From Flavobacterium ginsengisoli (lineage in GTDB: Bacteria; Bacteroidota; Bacteroidia; Flavobacteriales; Flavobacteriaceae): a DNA stretch of 64,000 nt. This document shows positions 46,938 to 56,298 of this stretch, one piece after another. Numbering within the stretch: position 1 is the stretch's first letter; every line of letters starts with the position of its first letter. The stretch is taken from positions 2,161,501 to 2,225,500 of the forward strand of contig NZ_CP121110.1 of assembly GCF_029625315.1 (NCBI RefSeq), given 5' to 3'. The notes beneath the pieces are model-generated. The model saw only the letters and a list, made by a program, of their open reading frames with translations, was not told where the DNA came from and did no database searches. The translations under genes and the position numbers were made by a program.

Positions 46938-48146
46938 ATGAATAAAAATATATCTGCACTCTATACTATAGCTCAAAAAGAAACCAGAAAAATACTTGGT
47001 TTAATGTCTGGAACTTCTCTCGACGGTCTTGATATTGCTTTGTGTACCGTTTCTGGTTCTGGCGAAAATACGAATGTGAAAATTCTTGAATTTGAAACCA
47101 TTTCTTATTCTGAAGACATTAAAAACGAAATCAGAAAGGTATTTGCTCAGAAAACAATCGATTTTCAGCATTTGGCTTTATTAAACGAGTGGATCGGAAT
47201 ATTGCACAGCGACATGATTAATGATTGTCTAAAAAAATGGAATATTTCGTCAAACGAAGTGGATTTAATTGCTTCTCACGGACAGACTGTTTTACACGCT
47301 CCAAAGTTTTTACATCAGCAGGAAAAATTTCCAAACGCAACTTTGCAAATTGGAGACGGAGATCATATTGCAGTAAAAACGGGAATTATCACCATTTCAG
47401 ATTTCAGACAAAAACATGTTGCGGCGGGTGGCGAAGGTGCGCCTCTTGCAGTTTATGGCGATTATTTATTATTCGGAAAAAAAGGAGAAAATAGAATCAT
47501 GCTCAACATGGGCGGAATTGGGAATTACACCTATCTCCCAGCCTCTCTTAACGCCGAGGAAGTTTTTGTAACCGATACTGGAACTGCAAACACATTAATA
47601 GACATTTTTACCAAACATTATTTCCCTGAAAAAAGCTACGATAAAGATGCTGAAATTGCGCAACAAGGAACTGTAAATCAAGAACTTTTAAACGAATTGA
47701 AAAGCGATGATTTCTTCCAAAAAAGTTTTCCAAAATCAATTGGTCAGGAGTTGTTTAATTTCGATTTCGTACAGTCGGCTTTGGTAAAATGTGGTTTAGA
47801 AAATATTTCGGCATCAGATTTGCTGGCGACTTTAACACGTTTAAGTGCTGAAACTATTGCAGAAGCAATTTATTTCACCATAAAAAACACTTCAATTCCT
47901 GCAGAAGATTTTCATATTTATATGTCTGGAGGCGGAACGAATAATCCGTTGTTGGTAAAATGGTTAACGGAATTATTGCCTTGCCAGTTTCATACTAGCG
48001 ACGATTTGGGCATTTTAAGCGATGCAAAAGAAGCTGTTTTATTTGCTCTTTTAGCCAATGAAACCGTTTCTGGAGGCGATTACAATTTTGGAAACAGCAA
48101 AGGAATTCCTTCTGTAACAATGGGAAAAATTTCGTTTCCTGATTAA
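46938..48146 (+). CDS. anmK: anhydro-N-acetylmuramic acid kinase
   Basis: This 402-residue kinase begins with ILGLMSGTSLDGLDIALC, the AnmK signature. It continues with LIASHGQTVLHAP, AAGGEGAPLAVYGDYLLF, NMGGIGNYTYLP and MSGGGTNNPLL. It phosphorylates anhydroMurNAc from cell-wall turnover. It opens a stretch of muropeptide-handling genes that also includes an AmpG-like transporter and a NagZ-like hydrolase. Confidence 0.93.
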   Translation: MNKNISALYTIAQKETRKILGLMSGTSLDGLDIALCTVSGSGENTNVKILEFETISYSEDIKNEIRKVFAQKTIDFQHLALLNEWIGILHSDMINDCLKKWNISSNEVDLIASHGQTVLHAPKFLHQQEKFPNATLQIGDGDHIAVKTGIITISDFRQKHVAAGGEGAPLAVYGDYLLFGKKGENRIMLNMGGIGNYTYLPASLNAEEVFVTDTGTANTLIDIFTKHYFPEKSYDKDAEIAQQGTVNQELLNELKSDDFFQKSFPKSIGQELFNFDFVQSALVKCGLENISASDLLATLTRLSAETIAEAIYFTIKNTSIPAEDFHIYMSGGGTNNPLLVKWLTELLPCQFHTSDDLGILSDAKEAVLFALLANETVSGGDYNFGNSKGIPSVTMGKISFPD

Positions 48147-48157
48147 AGAAATAAAAT

Positions 48158-48352
48158 TGCCATGAATTGGCACAAATTAATGTTTTTTATGCCACAGATT
48201 AAAGGATTTCTGAGATTAATCATTTTAATCTTTATAATCTGTGGCTAAAAAAAATGCCACGAATTGGCACAAATTAATGTTTTTTTATGCCACAGATTAA
48301 AGGATTTCTGGGATTAATCATTTTAATCTTTATAATCTGTGGCTAAAAAAAG
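48158..48352. repeat. two tandem copies of a 97-bp repeat (GGCACAAATT / CCACAGATT family)
   Basis: The unit TGCCAYGAATTGGCACAAAT... followed by a CCACAGATTAAAGGATTTC/ATAATCTGTGG dyad occurs twice in a row with about three differences. The intergenic gap between anmK and the next gene consists of these copies and the dyad at 48353-48441. Confidence 0.85.
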
Positions 48353-48441
48353 TTGCCACGAATTACACGAATTTTCACGAATTCTTTTTTAAAAGAATAA
48401 TTAAGAACAAAAATTAGTGCGATTAGTGTAATTCGTGGCAA
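48353..48441. repeat. inverted repeat with TTGCCACGAATTACAC ends
   Basis: TTGCCACGAATTACAC is mirrored by GTGTAATTCGTGGCAA, 16 bp perfect, around an AT-rich centre. It is the same CCACGAATT word as in other gaps of this window. Confidence 0.75.
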
Positions 48442-48482
48442 AAACAAACTATTTTTGATTCCTGTTAAAATAAACATTTGAA

Positions 48483-50057
48483 ATGCATAAAAATCAGCGC
48501 TTAATATTTTTTCTTTTATTTTCATTTTTCATTACTTCGATTTCTAATGCACAGGAAAGTAACATGCATCCTAAAAACGAATTTAGAGGTGTATGGATTG
48601 CAACGGTTGTAAATATTGACTGGCCGAAAACAAGTATGGATAATGTGGAAAAAGAAAAAGCTGATTATCTTGAAATTTTAGAAGCCTACAAAAAACTAAA
48701 TTATAATGCCGTAATTGTTCAGGTTAGAAGTGTTGGAGATGCTATTTATCCTTCAGAATTTGCGCCTTGGTCACGATTTTTGACCGGAAAAGAAGGTTTG
48801 GCTCCAAATCCGTATTACGATACTTTGGCTTGGATGATTGAGCAAGCACATAACAGAGGCTTTGAGTTTCATGCATGGCTGAATCCTTATCGTGCAACTT
48901 TTGATTTGAATAAAAATCTTTTAAGCCCAAATCACGATCTTTTTAAACATCCAGAATGGATGATCGAATATGGCGGAAAATATTATTACGATCCTGCTTT
49001 ACCAGAAGTTCAAGCGCATTTAACCAAAGTCGTAAAAGAAGTGGTTGACAAATATGATATTGATGCCATTCATTTTGATGATTATTTCTATCCTTATGCT
49101 GTTCCTGGAAAAGTATTTAACGATAATGCTTCGTACCAAAAATATGGCGCTGGTTTAAGCCGTGCAGATTGGCGTCGTGCAAATGTAAGCAACTTTGTAC
49201 ATGCCATTTCGGCTACCATTAAAGAAAGCAAACCGTGGGTTCAATTTGGAATTAGTCCGTTTGGGGTTTGGAGAAATAAATCTCAAGATCCAAAAGGCTC
49301 TGAAACACAGTCGACTTCAAATTATGATGATTTATACGCTGATCCAATGTTATGGATGGATCAGAACTGGATCGATTATATCTTACCTCAATTATATTGG
49401 AGCATGAACAATACTAGAGCTTCTTACTCTAAATTGGTAAAATGGTGGTCTGAAAACGCTAATCCGAATACTGCTATTTACATCGGACATGCTACGTACA
49501 AAATTAGAGGCGACGGTGATAAAAGCTGGAATTATATGACCGAAATTCCAACCCAAATTGATTTCTTAAGAACTTTCAAAAATGTTTCTGGAAGCGCTTA
49601 CTTCAGCTCAAAATGGTTTATGGGCAAAAACTTCGATGTCGTTCGTCATTTAGAAGAAAACCAATATAAATATCCTGCACTTCCTGCAGCTGTTCCAAAT
49701 TTACGACATGTAATTATTGACACGCCAAAATTATTGGAGTACAAAAAAGACAGTATTAAATATGATTTCACATTCCAAAGTCCTCTAAATACAAAGGTTC
49801 GCTATATGGTAGTTTATGGAGCAGAACATATTTCGAAAATTGATACTAATGATGCAACAAAAATTATTGAGAAAGTAACGATAAAAGAAGTTGACGGAAA
49901 AATCAATTTCGCAATAGCGGCAGGAAAATTAAACCTTTACAAGGCCTGTGCAGTAACTTTTATTGATTACTATGCCAATGAAAGTACTCCAATTGCAATA
50001 GATTTAAAAAAGCCATTTAAAAACTATACACCAAATCAACCTAATGAAAACAGATAA
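48483..50057 (+). CDS. YngK-type (DUF187, GH10-like) glycoside hydrolase, exported
   Basis: A signal peptide (about 1-24, SISNAQ) is followed by FRGVWIATVVNIDWPK, the usual start of the DUF187/YngK family. The barrel has AVIVQVRSVGDAIYPSEFAPWSRFLTGK, GFEFHAWLNPYRA, IDAIHFDDYFYPY and the C-terminal WIDYILPQLYWSM. Relatives include exported glucanase-like proteins and peptidoglycan glycosidases. The position between anmK and ampG supports a cell-wall glycan substrate. Its stop overlaps the next start by 14 bases. Confidence 0.88.
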   Translation: MHKNQRLIFFLLFSFFITSISNAQESNMHPKNEFRGVWIATVVNIDWPKTSMDNVEKEKADYLEILEAYKKLNYNAVIVQVRSVGDAIYPSEFAPWSRFLTGKEGLAPNPYYDTLAWMIEQAHNRGFEFHAWLNPYRATFDLNKNLLSPNHDLFKHPEWMIEYGGKYYYDPALPEVQAHLTKVVKEVVDKYDIDAIHFDDYFYPYAVPGKVFNDNASYQKYGAGLSRADWRRANVSNFVHAISATIKESKPWVQFGISPFGVWRNKSQDPKGSETQSTSNYDDLYADPMLWMDQNWIDYILPQLYWSMNNTRASYSKLVKWWSENANPNTAIYIGHATYKIRGDGDKSWNYMTEIPTQIDFLRTFKNVSGSAYFSSKWFMGKNFDVVRHLEENQYKYPALPAAVPNLRHVIIDTPKLLEYKKDSIKYDFTFQSPLNTKVRYMVVYGAEHISKIDTNDATKIIEKVTIKEVDGKINFAIAAGKLNLYKACAVTFIDYYANESTPIAIDLKKPFKNYTPNQPNENR

Positions 50058-51315
50058 CAAACCTTGGTTTTGGATTCCGCTTCTTAACTTCGCTTCTGGA
50101 TTACCGTATGCTATAATTATTTCCGTTTCGGTAATTATGTATAAAAATTTAGGGATTTCTAACGAAGATATTGGTGTTTACACCAGTTTACTTTATCTGC
50201 CTTGGGTTATCAAACCTCTTTGGAGTCCGCTTATTGAATTAATCGGAACCAAAAGAAAATGGTTTTTACTAATGCAATTAATCATTTCAATTGCTTTTCT
50301 GCTGGTCGGTTTTACCATTCCGCTCAACGGATTTTTTATAATGACCTTGTCTATATTCTGGGTTGCGGCTTTTGCTTCGGCTTCTAATGATATTGCTAGC
50401 GATGGCTTTTATTTATTGGTTCTTCCAGAAGACAAACAATCTTTCTTTATTGGTATTAGAAGTACTTTTTACAGACTTTCGATGTTAGCAGGAAACGGAT
50501 TGGTAGTGCTTTTTGCAGGTTATTTAGAACATAAATTTGGAGACAATACCAAAGCTTGGTCATATACCATGATTTGTGTTGGTTTACTAATGACTTTCAT
50601 TACCCTTTACAATTTCATTTTTACACCAAAGAATGAAATCAATGCTGTGACAACTAAAGAAACTGCGCATTCTCAAGATTTTGCAACTATTTTCATCAGT
50701 TTTTTCAAGAAAAAACAAATCGGATTGATTCTAACTTTTATCTTAGTTTTTAGACTAGGAGAATCTCAATTGCTTAAAATGCTAAGTCCGTTTTTATTAG
50801 ATTCTAAAGAATTAGGCGGAATGGGATTAGACACTGAAGCTGTTGGAATTATTTATGGAACTTGTGGCGTTGCGGCTTTAACCATAGGAGGTATTTTAGG
50901 CGGAATTGCAATCTCAAAACAAGGACTTACGAAATGGATGTTTCCAATGTTTTTAGCAATGCACCTTCCAATTTTAGGTTTTATATTATTGGCTTTCTTT
51001 CATCCTACTTCAATTTATTACATTTATGCCGTTGTAATTGTAGAACAATTTGGTTACGGTTTTGGTTTTACTGCCTTTATGATGTATTTAATTCATGTTG
51101 CCGAAGGAGAATCAAAAACAGCACATTATGCACTGGCAACTGGTTTTATGGCATTAGGAATGATGCTTCCAGGAATGTTAAGCGGTTTTATACAAAAATA
51201 TTTAGGCTATCAAAACTTCTTTATTTGGGTTTTGCTGGCTACAATTCCAGGTCTTATTTTATCACGTTTTTTAACCTTCCCAAAAGATTTTGGGAAAAAA
51301 TCAGAAGAAGTTTAA
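50044..51315 (+). CDS. AmpG-like muropeptide transporter (MFS)
   Basis: This 423-residue protein has about 12 hydrophobic helices. FASGLPYAIIISVSVIMYKNLGISNEDIGVYTSLLYLPWVIKPLWSP is the AmpG-type N-terminus, and SASNDIASDGFYLLVLP and VEQFGYGFGFTAFMMYLIHVAEG are further family blocks. It imports anhydro-muropeptides across the inner membrane. The overlap with the upstream hydrolase gene indicates translational coupling. Confidence 0.87.
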   Translation: MKTDNKPWFWIPLLNFASGLPYAIIISVSVIMYKNLGISNEDIGVYTSLLYLPWVIKPLWSPLIELIGTKRKWFLLMQLIISIAFLLVGFTIPLNGFFIMTLSIFWVAAFASASNDIASDGFYLLVLPEDKQSFFIGIRSTFYRLSMLAGNGLVVLFAGYLEHKFGDNTKAWSYTMICVGLLMTFITLYNFIFTPKNEINAVTTKETAHSQDFATIFISFFKKKQIGLILTFILVFRLGESQLLKMLSPFLLDSKELGGMGLDTEAVGIIYGTCGVAALTIGGILGGIAISKQGLTKWMFPMFLAMHLPILGFILLAFFHPTSIYYIYAVVIVEQFGYGFGFTAFMMYLIHVAEGESKTAHYALATGFMALGMMLPGMLSGFIQKYLGYQNFFIWVLLATIPGLILSRFLTFPKDFGKKSEEV

Positions 51316-51336
51316 CACCCAAATCAAACTTTAACT

Positions 51337-51678
51337 ATGGAAATCAATGAAAACTTGCAGAACGAACGAAATCTGAAAGGAACTGAGTTCGAGAAAAATG
51401 GAAATCTTGAAAAAGCAATTGAATTGTATGAAGAAAATGTTGCAGAAGGCTTTAAAGGAAATCACCCTTACGATCGACTAGCAACGATCTACAAAAACGA
51501 AAACGATTTGGATAATGAAATCCGCGTTTTAGAAAAAGCAATTGTGGTTTACGAAATAATCACTATTGAAGACCGATTAGAAGGATTGCCAAAGCTTTTC
51601 CGTTTCAAAAACAGATTAGAAAAAGCAATTGAAACTAAAAAGCAATTAGCCAAACAGAAAAAGGCAAAGTTGAAATAA
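51337..51678 (+). CDS. small TPR-like protein
   Basis: This 113-residue helical protein has GTEFEKNGNLEKAIELYEENVAEGFKGNHPYDRLATIYKNENDLDNEIRVLEKAI, at least two degenerate tetratricopeptide units, and a lysine-rich tail. It is probably a protein-binding adaptor. It lies 21 bases after the ampG-like gene and may be in the same operon; the partner is unknown. Confidence 0.7.
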   Translation: MEINENLQNERNLKGTEFEKNGNLEKAIELYEENVAEGFKGNHPYDRLATIYKNENDLDNEIRVLEKAIVVYEIITIEDRLEGLPKLFRFKNRLEKAIETKKQLAKQKKAKLK

Positions 51679-51762
51679 AAAATCAAACTATATCATAATA
51701 CCCAATTATCTGTTTTATAAAGAAATGGATAATAGTGTCTGTATGAAAAAGACTTTACAATA

Positions 51763-53377
51763 ATGAAAATCACAGCCGAAGCGTTACGACAAAAAATAGG
51801 ACAATTTTTCTTTCCAGCAGTATTCATCAATGATACAGAAGAAAATATTCAGGAAACAGAAAAACTTATCAGAGAATACAATATTGGAGGATTAACCTTT
51901 TTCCATAGTCGTGCGAGTGCTGCAACCAACTACGAAAGCAAGAAAAAAGTTGTTTTTAATGATGACAGTTACGAAAAAATCAAAACACTTATTTCTCGTT
52001 ATCAAAAAGTCTGCTTCTACTCCTCTTTTAATTAGTATTGATGCTGAATGGGGTTTAGCAATGCGAATTGAAAAAACACCGCAATATCCGTATGCAATTA
52101 CGCTTGGCGCTTTACCTTCAACTAAATCGAGTTTGGTTTACGAAGTTGGAAAACAAATTGGTTTAGATTTAAAAGCGGCTGGAATTCAGTACAATTTATC
52201 GCCTTTGGCAGACATCAACAACAATCCAAATAATCCAGTTATCGGATATCGTTCTTTTGGTGAAAACAAAGAAAAAGTAGCCGATTTTTCTATTGAATAT
52301 TTAAAAGGAATGTCAGAAGTTGGCGTTTTGGGCTGTCTAAAGCATTTTCCTGGACATGGAAACACCAATGTAGATTCCCATTTAGGTTTGCCTGTTTTAA
52401 AAGAAACTTTAGATGAATTATTAGAAAACGAATTATATCCGTTTATTAAAGGAATAGAAAATAATGTCGATTCGATTATGATTGGGCATTTGGCAGTTCC
52501 AAGTTTAAATGGCGGAAAAGACACTTCTGCAACATTATCAAAAGCAGTGATTCAAGATCTTTTACGCGACAAATTAGGTTACGATGGTTTAGTAATTTCT
52601 GATGCTTTAAATATGCACAGTGTTTCTAAATTATACGAAACCAAAGGACAATTAGAATGGGAAGCTTTCAATGCAGGAAATGATGTTTTATGCTTTGCTG
52701 AAAATGTTCCAGAAGGAATTGAGGCGATCTACAAAAATGCTTCGCCAGACCGTATTTTCGAAAGCTATAATAGAATAATGAAAGCCAAAGAAAAAGCAGG
52801 GATTCTTTCTGGAAATACAGCCGTTTCGGGCGAATTAAACTTCGAAAAAACATCTCAATTAAATCTAGAAATTGCTCAAAATGCAATTACGAAAATCATT
52901 GATAACGGAATTTCAGATTTAGCTATAGAGGCTCAGAAAAACAACAAATTAGCCAAACTGAGTTTATATAAAAATACTGAAAACACATTTTTCAAAACGC
53001 TCAATGCAAAACTTGATTCACCAGAATTTGCTTTTGAAAGCTTAGAAACTTCAGATATTGTTGCAATCAAAAATGAATTAGAAAATTTTGAAACCCTCAT
53101 CATTTCATTATTTGTTCCAAAAGCAAAACCTTTGAATAATTTTGAAGTAAATGACGAAGTTTTCGAACTGCTTTCTAATCTTCTTCAAACAAAAAAATGC
53201 ATTATTTACGTTTTCGGAAATCCTTACGTTTTACCACTTATTCCAAATCTAAAAAAGGCTTCAGGGTTAATTCAGGCGTATCAAGATTTTGAAGAATTTC
53301 AAAAAACCGTAGGAATTCAATTTTTTGAAAAAAATAGTTTCACAGGCGTTTTACCAGTAAATATTGATATTCAATAA
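51763..53377 (+). CDS. NagZ-like GH3 beta-N-acetylglucosaminidase (frame broken once)
   Basis: A GH3 barrel protein of about 537 residues after correction: IGQFFFPAVFIND at the N-terminus, STPLLISIDAEWGLAMRI, the NagZ hallmark GCLKHFPGHGNTNVDSHLGLP, and GLVISDALNMHSVS with the catalytic Asp. No signal peptide is present, which fits a cytoplasmic NagZ acting on imported muropeptides. The frame switches at 52019-52024 (GTCTGC for GCTGC). With anmK and ampG it completes a recycling set. Confidence 0.9.
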
Positions 53378-53435
53378 ATTACAACCGTAAATAATCAAAA
53401 TTTATCAACTTATAAGTTTTTATAATCACATCTTA

Positions 53436-53467
53436 TTGTAAGAACCTGTACTTATGCCCTACTTTTG
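53436..53467 (+). promoter_or_regulatory. promoter of the peroxiredoxin gene
   Basis: TTG at 53436-53438 and TACTTTTG at 53460-53467, spaced 21 bases, match the Flavobacterium -33/-7 pattern (TTG, 17-23, TAnnTTTG) 36 bases before the start. Confidence 0.75.
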
Positions 53468-53502
53468 CACCACAAATAAATATTTAACGTAAAACGAAAA
53501 TT

Positions 53503-54141
53503 ATGTCTTTAGTAGGAAAAAAATTCCCAAGTATTGCAGTAGATGCTATCTCAGAAATGGGTGACAATTTAAAAATCAACATTTTTGAAGAAGCAGTAAA
53601 CAACAATAAAAAAGTACTTTTATTCTGGTATCCAAAAGATTTTACTTTTGTATGTCCAACTGAATTACACGCCTTTCAAGCTGCTTTACCTGAATTTGAA
53701 AAAAGAAATACTATCGTAATTGGCGCTTCTTGCGACACAAACGAAGTTCACTTTGCTTGGTTAAATACTCCAAAAAACAATGGTGGAATCGAAGGTGTTA
53801 CTTACCCAATCTTAGCTGATACAAACCGTAACTTAGCTAACATTTTAGGTATTCTTGATATCGAATCTACAAGCTACAGCGAAGACACTGACTCAGTTAT
53901 CATCGAAGGTTCAAACGTAACTTACAGAGCTACTTACCTAATTGACGAAACTGGAAAAATCTTCCACGAAAGCGTAAACGATATGCCATTAGGACGTAAC
54001 GTAAACGAATACTTAAGAATGGTTGACGCTTACACTCACATCCAAACTAAAGGTGAAGTTTGTCCAGCAAACTGGGAAGCTGGTAAAGAAGCAATGTCTG
54101 CTGACAGAATCAGTACTGCTGAATACTTAAGTGCAAACTAA
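53503..54141 (+). CDS. 2-Cys peroxiredoxin (AhpC/Prx type)
   Basis: This 212-residue protein has the peroxidatic Cys51 in FTFVCPTELHAF and the resolving Cys in GEVCPANW near residue 184, a typical 2-Cys pair. It reduces H2O2 and alkyl hydroperoxides. A thioredoxin-like gene follows about 185 bases later and may supply electrons. The promoter is the strongest recognisable one in the window, in line with high expression. Confidence 0.93.
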   Translation: MSLVGKKFPSIAVDAISEMGDNLKINIFEEAVNNNKKVLLFWYPKDFTFVCPTELHAFQAALPEFEKRNTIVIGASCDTNEVHFAWLNTPKNNGGIEGVTYPILADTNRNLANILGILDIESTSYSEDTDSVIIEGSNVTYRATYLIDETGKIFHESVNDMPLGRNVNEYLRMVDAYTHIQTKGEVCPANWEAGKEAMSADRISTAEYLSAN

Positions 54142-54326
54142 TTTCTAATTAGTTTCTAAGATACTAAGATGCTAAGGTTCTAAGATTTACTCTTAGACCT
54201 TAGTAACTTAGAAATCAAATCCTCTCTCAAAAAATCTCAAAATTTATAGTTGCTAAAATCCGCAAAGGTTCAAAAAACTCAGAACCTTAGAATCTTAGCA
54301 CCTTAGAATCTCAAAAAACAAAACTT
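54142..54326. repeat. CTAAGAT-rich repeat tract
   Basis: The words CTAAGATACTAAGATGCTAAG, ACCTTAGTAACTTAG and AACCTTAGAATCTTAGCACC alternate in both directions between the peroxiredoxin and thioredoxin genes and can form hairpins. Similar words occur at 28940-28980. Confidence 0.6.
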
Positions 54327-54635
54327 ATGTTAATCGACTTAAACGAAGATACGTTAGCAGATTTAGTTGCTAAAAACGAAAAAGTAGTAGTACAATATTC
54401 AGCTTCATGGTGTGGAAATTGCCGTATTATGAAACCAAAATTCAAAAAATTAGCAACAGAAAATGAAGCTATCACTTTTGTTTTGGTTGATGCAGAAAAC
54501 TCTCCAGAATCAAGAAAATTAGCTAATGTGAGCAACTTGCCTACTTTTGCTACTTTTGTAAACGGACAATTGGTTGGCGAAACTCAAACCAACAAACAAG
54601 AAGTTTTAATTGACTTAGTAAACGCTATTGTTTAA
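54327..54635 (+). CDS. thioredoxin-like protein with CGNC active site
   Basis: This 102-residue thioredoxin fold has SASWCGNCRIMKPKFKKLA (Cys29, Cys32) and the cis-Pro segment SNLPTFATFVNGQ. The dipeptide between the cysteines is GN rather than the usual GP, which alters redox potential. It is cytoplasmic. Position after the peroxiredoxin suggests it is its reductant. Confidence 0.88.
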   Translation: MLIDLNEDTLADLVAKNEKVVVQYSASWCGNCRIMKPKFKKLATENEAITFVLVDAENSPESRKLANVSNLPTFATFVNGQLVGETQTNKQEVLIDLVNAIV

Positions 54636-54702
54636 TTGGTTATTTGTTTATTCGTTTAATCGATTAAACAAAAAAACGATTTAACGCTTAAACAAAAAAA
54701 TT

Positions 54703-54960
54703 ATGAAATTACCAGTAATTAAGCATTTAACACAATTTATCGAAGAAAACGATCAGGATTACATCATTGAAACGATCGAAGTTCTAGAAGCGATGACTGA
54801 AATTCCTTCTCTTAAAGATGAAGAATTAGACGTAATTGGCGAATTGATTTCAAATATGTACGGCGCCCTTGAAGTTCAAAAATTAGTAGCTCAAGGAACA
54901 GATAAAAAAGAAGCTTTAAATACGTTTATGAAACGTGTTTTAGGTTCTATCGATAAATAA
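54703..54960 (+). CDS. small conserved protein, DUF6952-like
   Basis: This 85-residue acidic helical protein (MKLPVIKHLTQFIEENDQDYIIETIEVLE) is of the type that accompanies thioredoxin/peroxiredoxin genes in flavobacteria; I recall the label DUF6952 but cannot confirm it. It has no cysteines. It is probably co-transcribed with the thioredoxin gene 67 bases upstream. Confidence 0.7.
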   Translation: MKLPVIKHLTQFIEENDQDYIIETIEVLEAMTEIPSLKDEELDVIGELISNMYGALEVQKLVAQGTDKKEALNTFMKRVLGSIDK

Positions 54961-55004
54961 TCGAACCTCTTTTTTCAAAGAAAAAACAAAAAAACATGAC
55001 GGAG

Positions 55005-55034
55005 AAAGCGTTTCTATTTGGAGACGCTTTTTTT
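55005..55034 (+). terminator. terminator after the peroxiredoxin-thioredoxin cluster
   Basis: AAAGCGTTTC pairs with GAGACGCTTT (one G-U) and is followed by a T-run. Confidence 0.75.
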
Positions 55035-55391
55035 ATTCTCAGGTTTCAGTTCCACGCTTCACACAATCTTTGTCAGGCTGAGTTTAGTCGAAGCCCACAC
55101 TAGTAACTCCACAATCTTTTAGAGTTTCTAGCGCAGCCCTCCTTCGTCGGTATAACAAACTTTGCGAATAGAACTATGGCAAAGTTGGACATAAAGATGC
55201 AAAATAAAGAAGACAATATTTTCTCAAAATAAAAGTTATTAATAGAAATAATTTGCAAAAATAAATCGCAAATTCTTGAATTTATGGCTATCAAAAAGGA
55301 CTCCTTAATCTCTCCTTAAACCGTTAACAAATACTTTTACATTCAAATATTAATCCTTACTTTTGAGCCTCATTAATTTTAAACAAAAATC
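55035..55391. other. intergenic region with decayed repeat and tpx promoter
   Basis: Words such as TTTGTCAGGCTGAG and CCTCCTTCGTCGGTATAAC near 55066-55152 look like an eroded copy of the 100-bp MITE. TACTTTTG at 55358-55365 is a good -7 box 27 bases before tpx. No gene is seen. Confidence 0.55.
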
Positions 55392-55904
55392 ATGGCATCT
55401 ATCACATTAGGAGGAAATCCAGTTCATACATCAGGCGAATTGCCTGCAGTTGGATCACAATTAGCTGATTTCAAATTAGTACAAAACGATTTATCAGTTG
55501 CTTCTTTAAGCACTTTCGCTGGTAAAAAATTAGTTTTAAATATCTTCCCAAGTGTTGATACAGGAACTTGCGCAACATCTGTCAGAACTTTCAATGCAAG
55601 TGCAAGCGGATTAGAAAACACAACAGTTTTATGTATTTCTAGAGATTTACCTTTCGCTCAAAAACGTTTTTGTGGTGCTGAAGGTTTAGAAAATGTAGTA
55701 AACTTATCAGATTTTCAAACTGGTGCTTTTGGAAAAGCAAACGGATTAGAAATCGTTGACGGACCTCTAGCTGGTTTACACTCAAGAGCAATCATTGTTG
55801 TTGATGCAGACGGAAAAGTCCTTCACACAGAACAAGTTGCAGAAATTGCAAATGAACCAAATTACGAAGCAGACTTTAGCAAGCACTATAATATTTACCT
55901 CTAA
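55392..55904 (+). CDS. tpx: thiol peroxidase Tpx
   Basis: This 170-residue atypical 2-Cys peroxiredoxin begins MASITLGGNPVHTSGELPAVG. The peroxidatic Cys60 is in SVDTGTCATSVRTFN and the resolving Cys in DLPFAQKRFCGAEG (about 95). These are the Tpx signatures. It removes periplasmic or cytoplasmic peroxides at the expense of thioredoxin. dgkA starts one base after its stop. Confidence 0.95.
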   Translation: MASITLGGNPVHTSGELPAVGSQLADFKLVQNDLSVASLSTFAGKKLVLNIFPSVDTGTCATSVRTFNASASGLENTTVLCISRDLPFAQKRFCGAEGLENVVNLSDFQTGAFGKANGLEIVDGPLAGLHSRAIIVVDADGKVLHTEQVAEIANEPNYEADFSKHYNIYL

Positions 55905-55905
55905 A

Positions 55906-56280
55906 ATGGAGTTTCAAAAAGACAACACCTTTGTTACAGGCCGTTTAAAAAGCATGACTTATGCTTTTAACGGTGCTGTAAAATTAATTAAGACCGAACA
56001 TAGTATTATGGTTCAATTTTCATTAGGAATCATAATGACTATTTTAGGTTTTTACTTTCATATTTCACAAACCGAATGGCTTTGTCAAACTTTAGCCATT
56101 GGCTTAGTTTTAGCTATCGAAGGATTAAATACAGCAGTCGAAAAAATTGCCGATTTTATCCATCCTGATTACAGCAAACGAATCGGATTTATTAAAGATA
56201 TTGCTGCAGGGGCAGTATTTTTCTTCGCAATGACTGCAATAGCAATAGGCTTGATTATTTATATTCCAAAATTTATTTAG
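55906..56280 (+). CDS. dgkA: diacylglycerol kinase / undecaprenol kinase family (DgkA)
   Basis: This 124-residue protein has three transmembrane helices. The family motif AIEGLNTAVEKIADFIHPDYSKRIGFIKDIAAGAVF carries the catalytic Glu, Asn and Asp. It phosphorylates a membrane lipid alcohol, diacylglycerol or undecaprenol. I take the ATG at 55906 because the longer frame from 55795 overlaps tpx. It is the second gene of the tpx-dgkA-ftsK run. Confidence 0.9.
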   Translation: MEFQKDNTFVTGRLKSMTYAFNGAVKLIKTEHSIMVQFSLGIIMTILGFYFHISQTEWLCQTLAIGLVLAIEGLNTAVEKIADFIHPDYSKRIGFIKDIAAGAVFFFAMTAIAIGLIIYIPKFI

Positions 56281-56298
56281 GCAAAGGAAAACGCAAGA

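Noticed and set aside
48158..48352. CRISPR-like repeat pair
   Set aside because: Two 97-bp tandem copies with no unique spacers; they belong to the dispersed hairpin repeat family.
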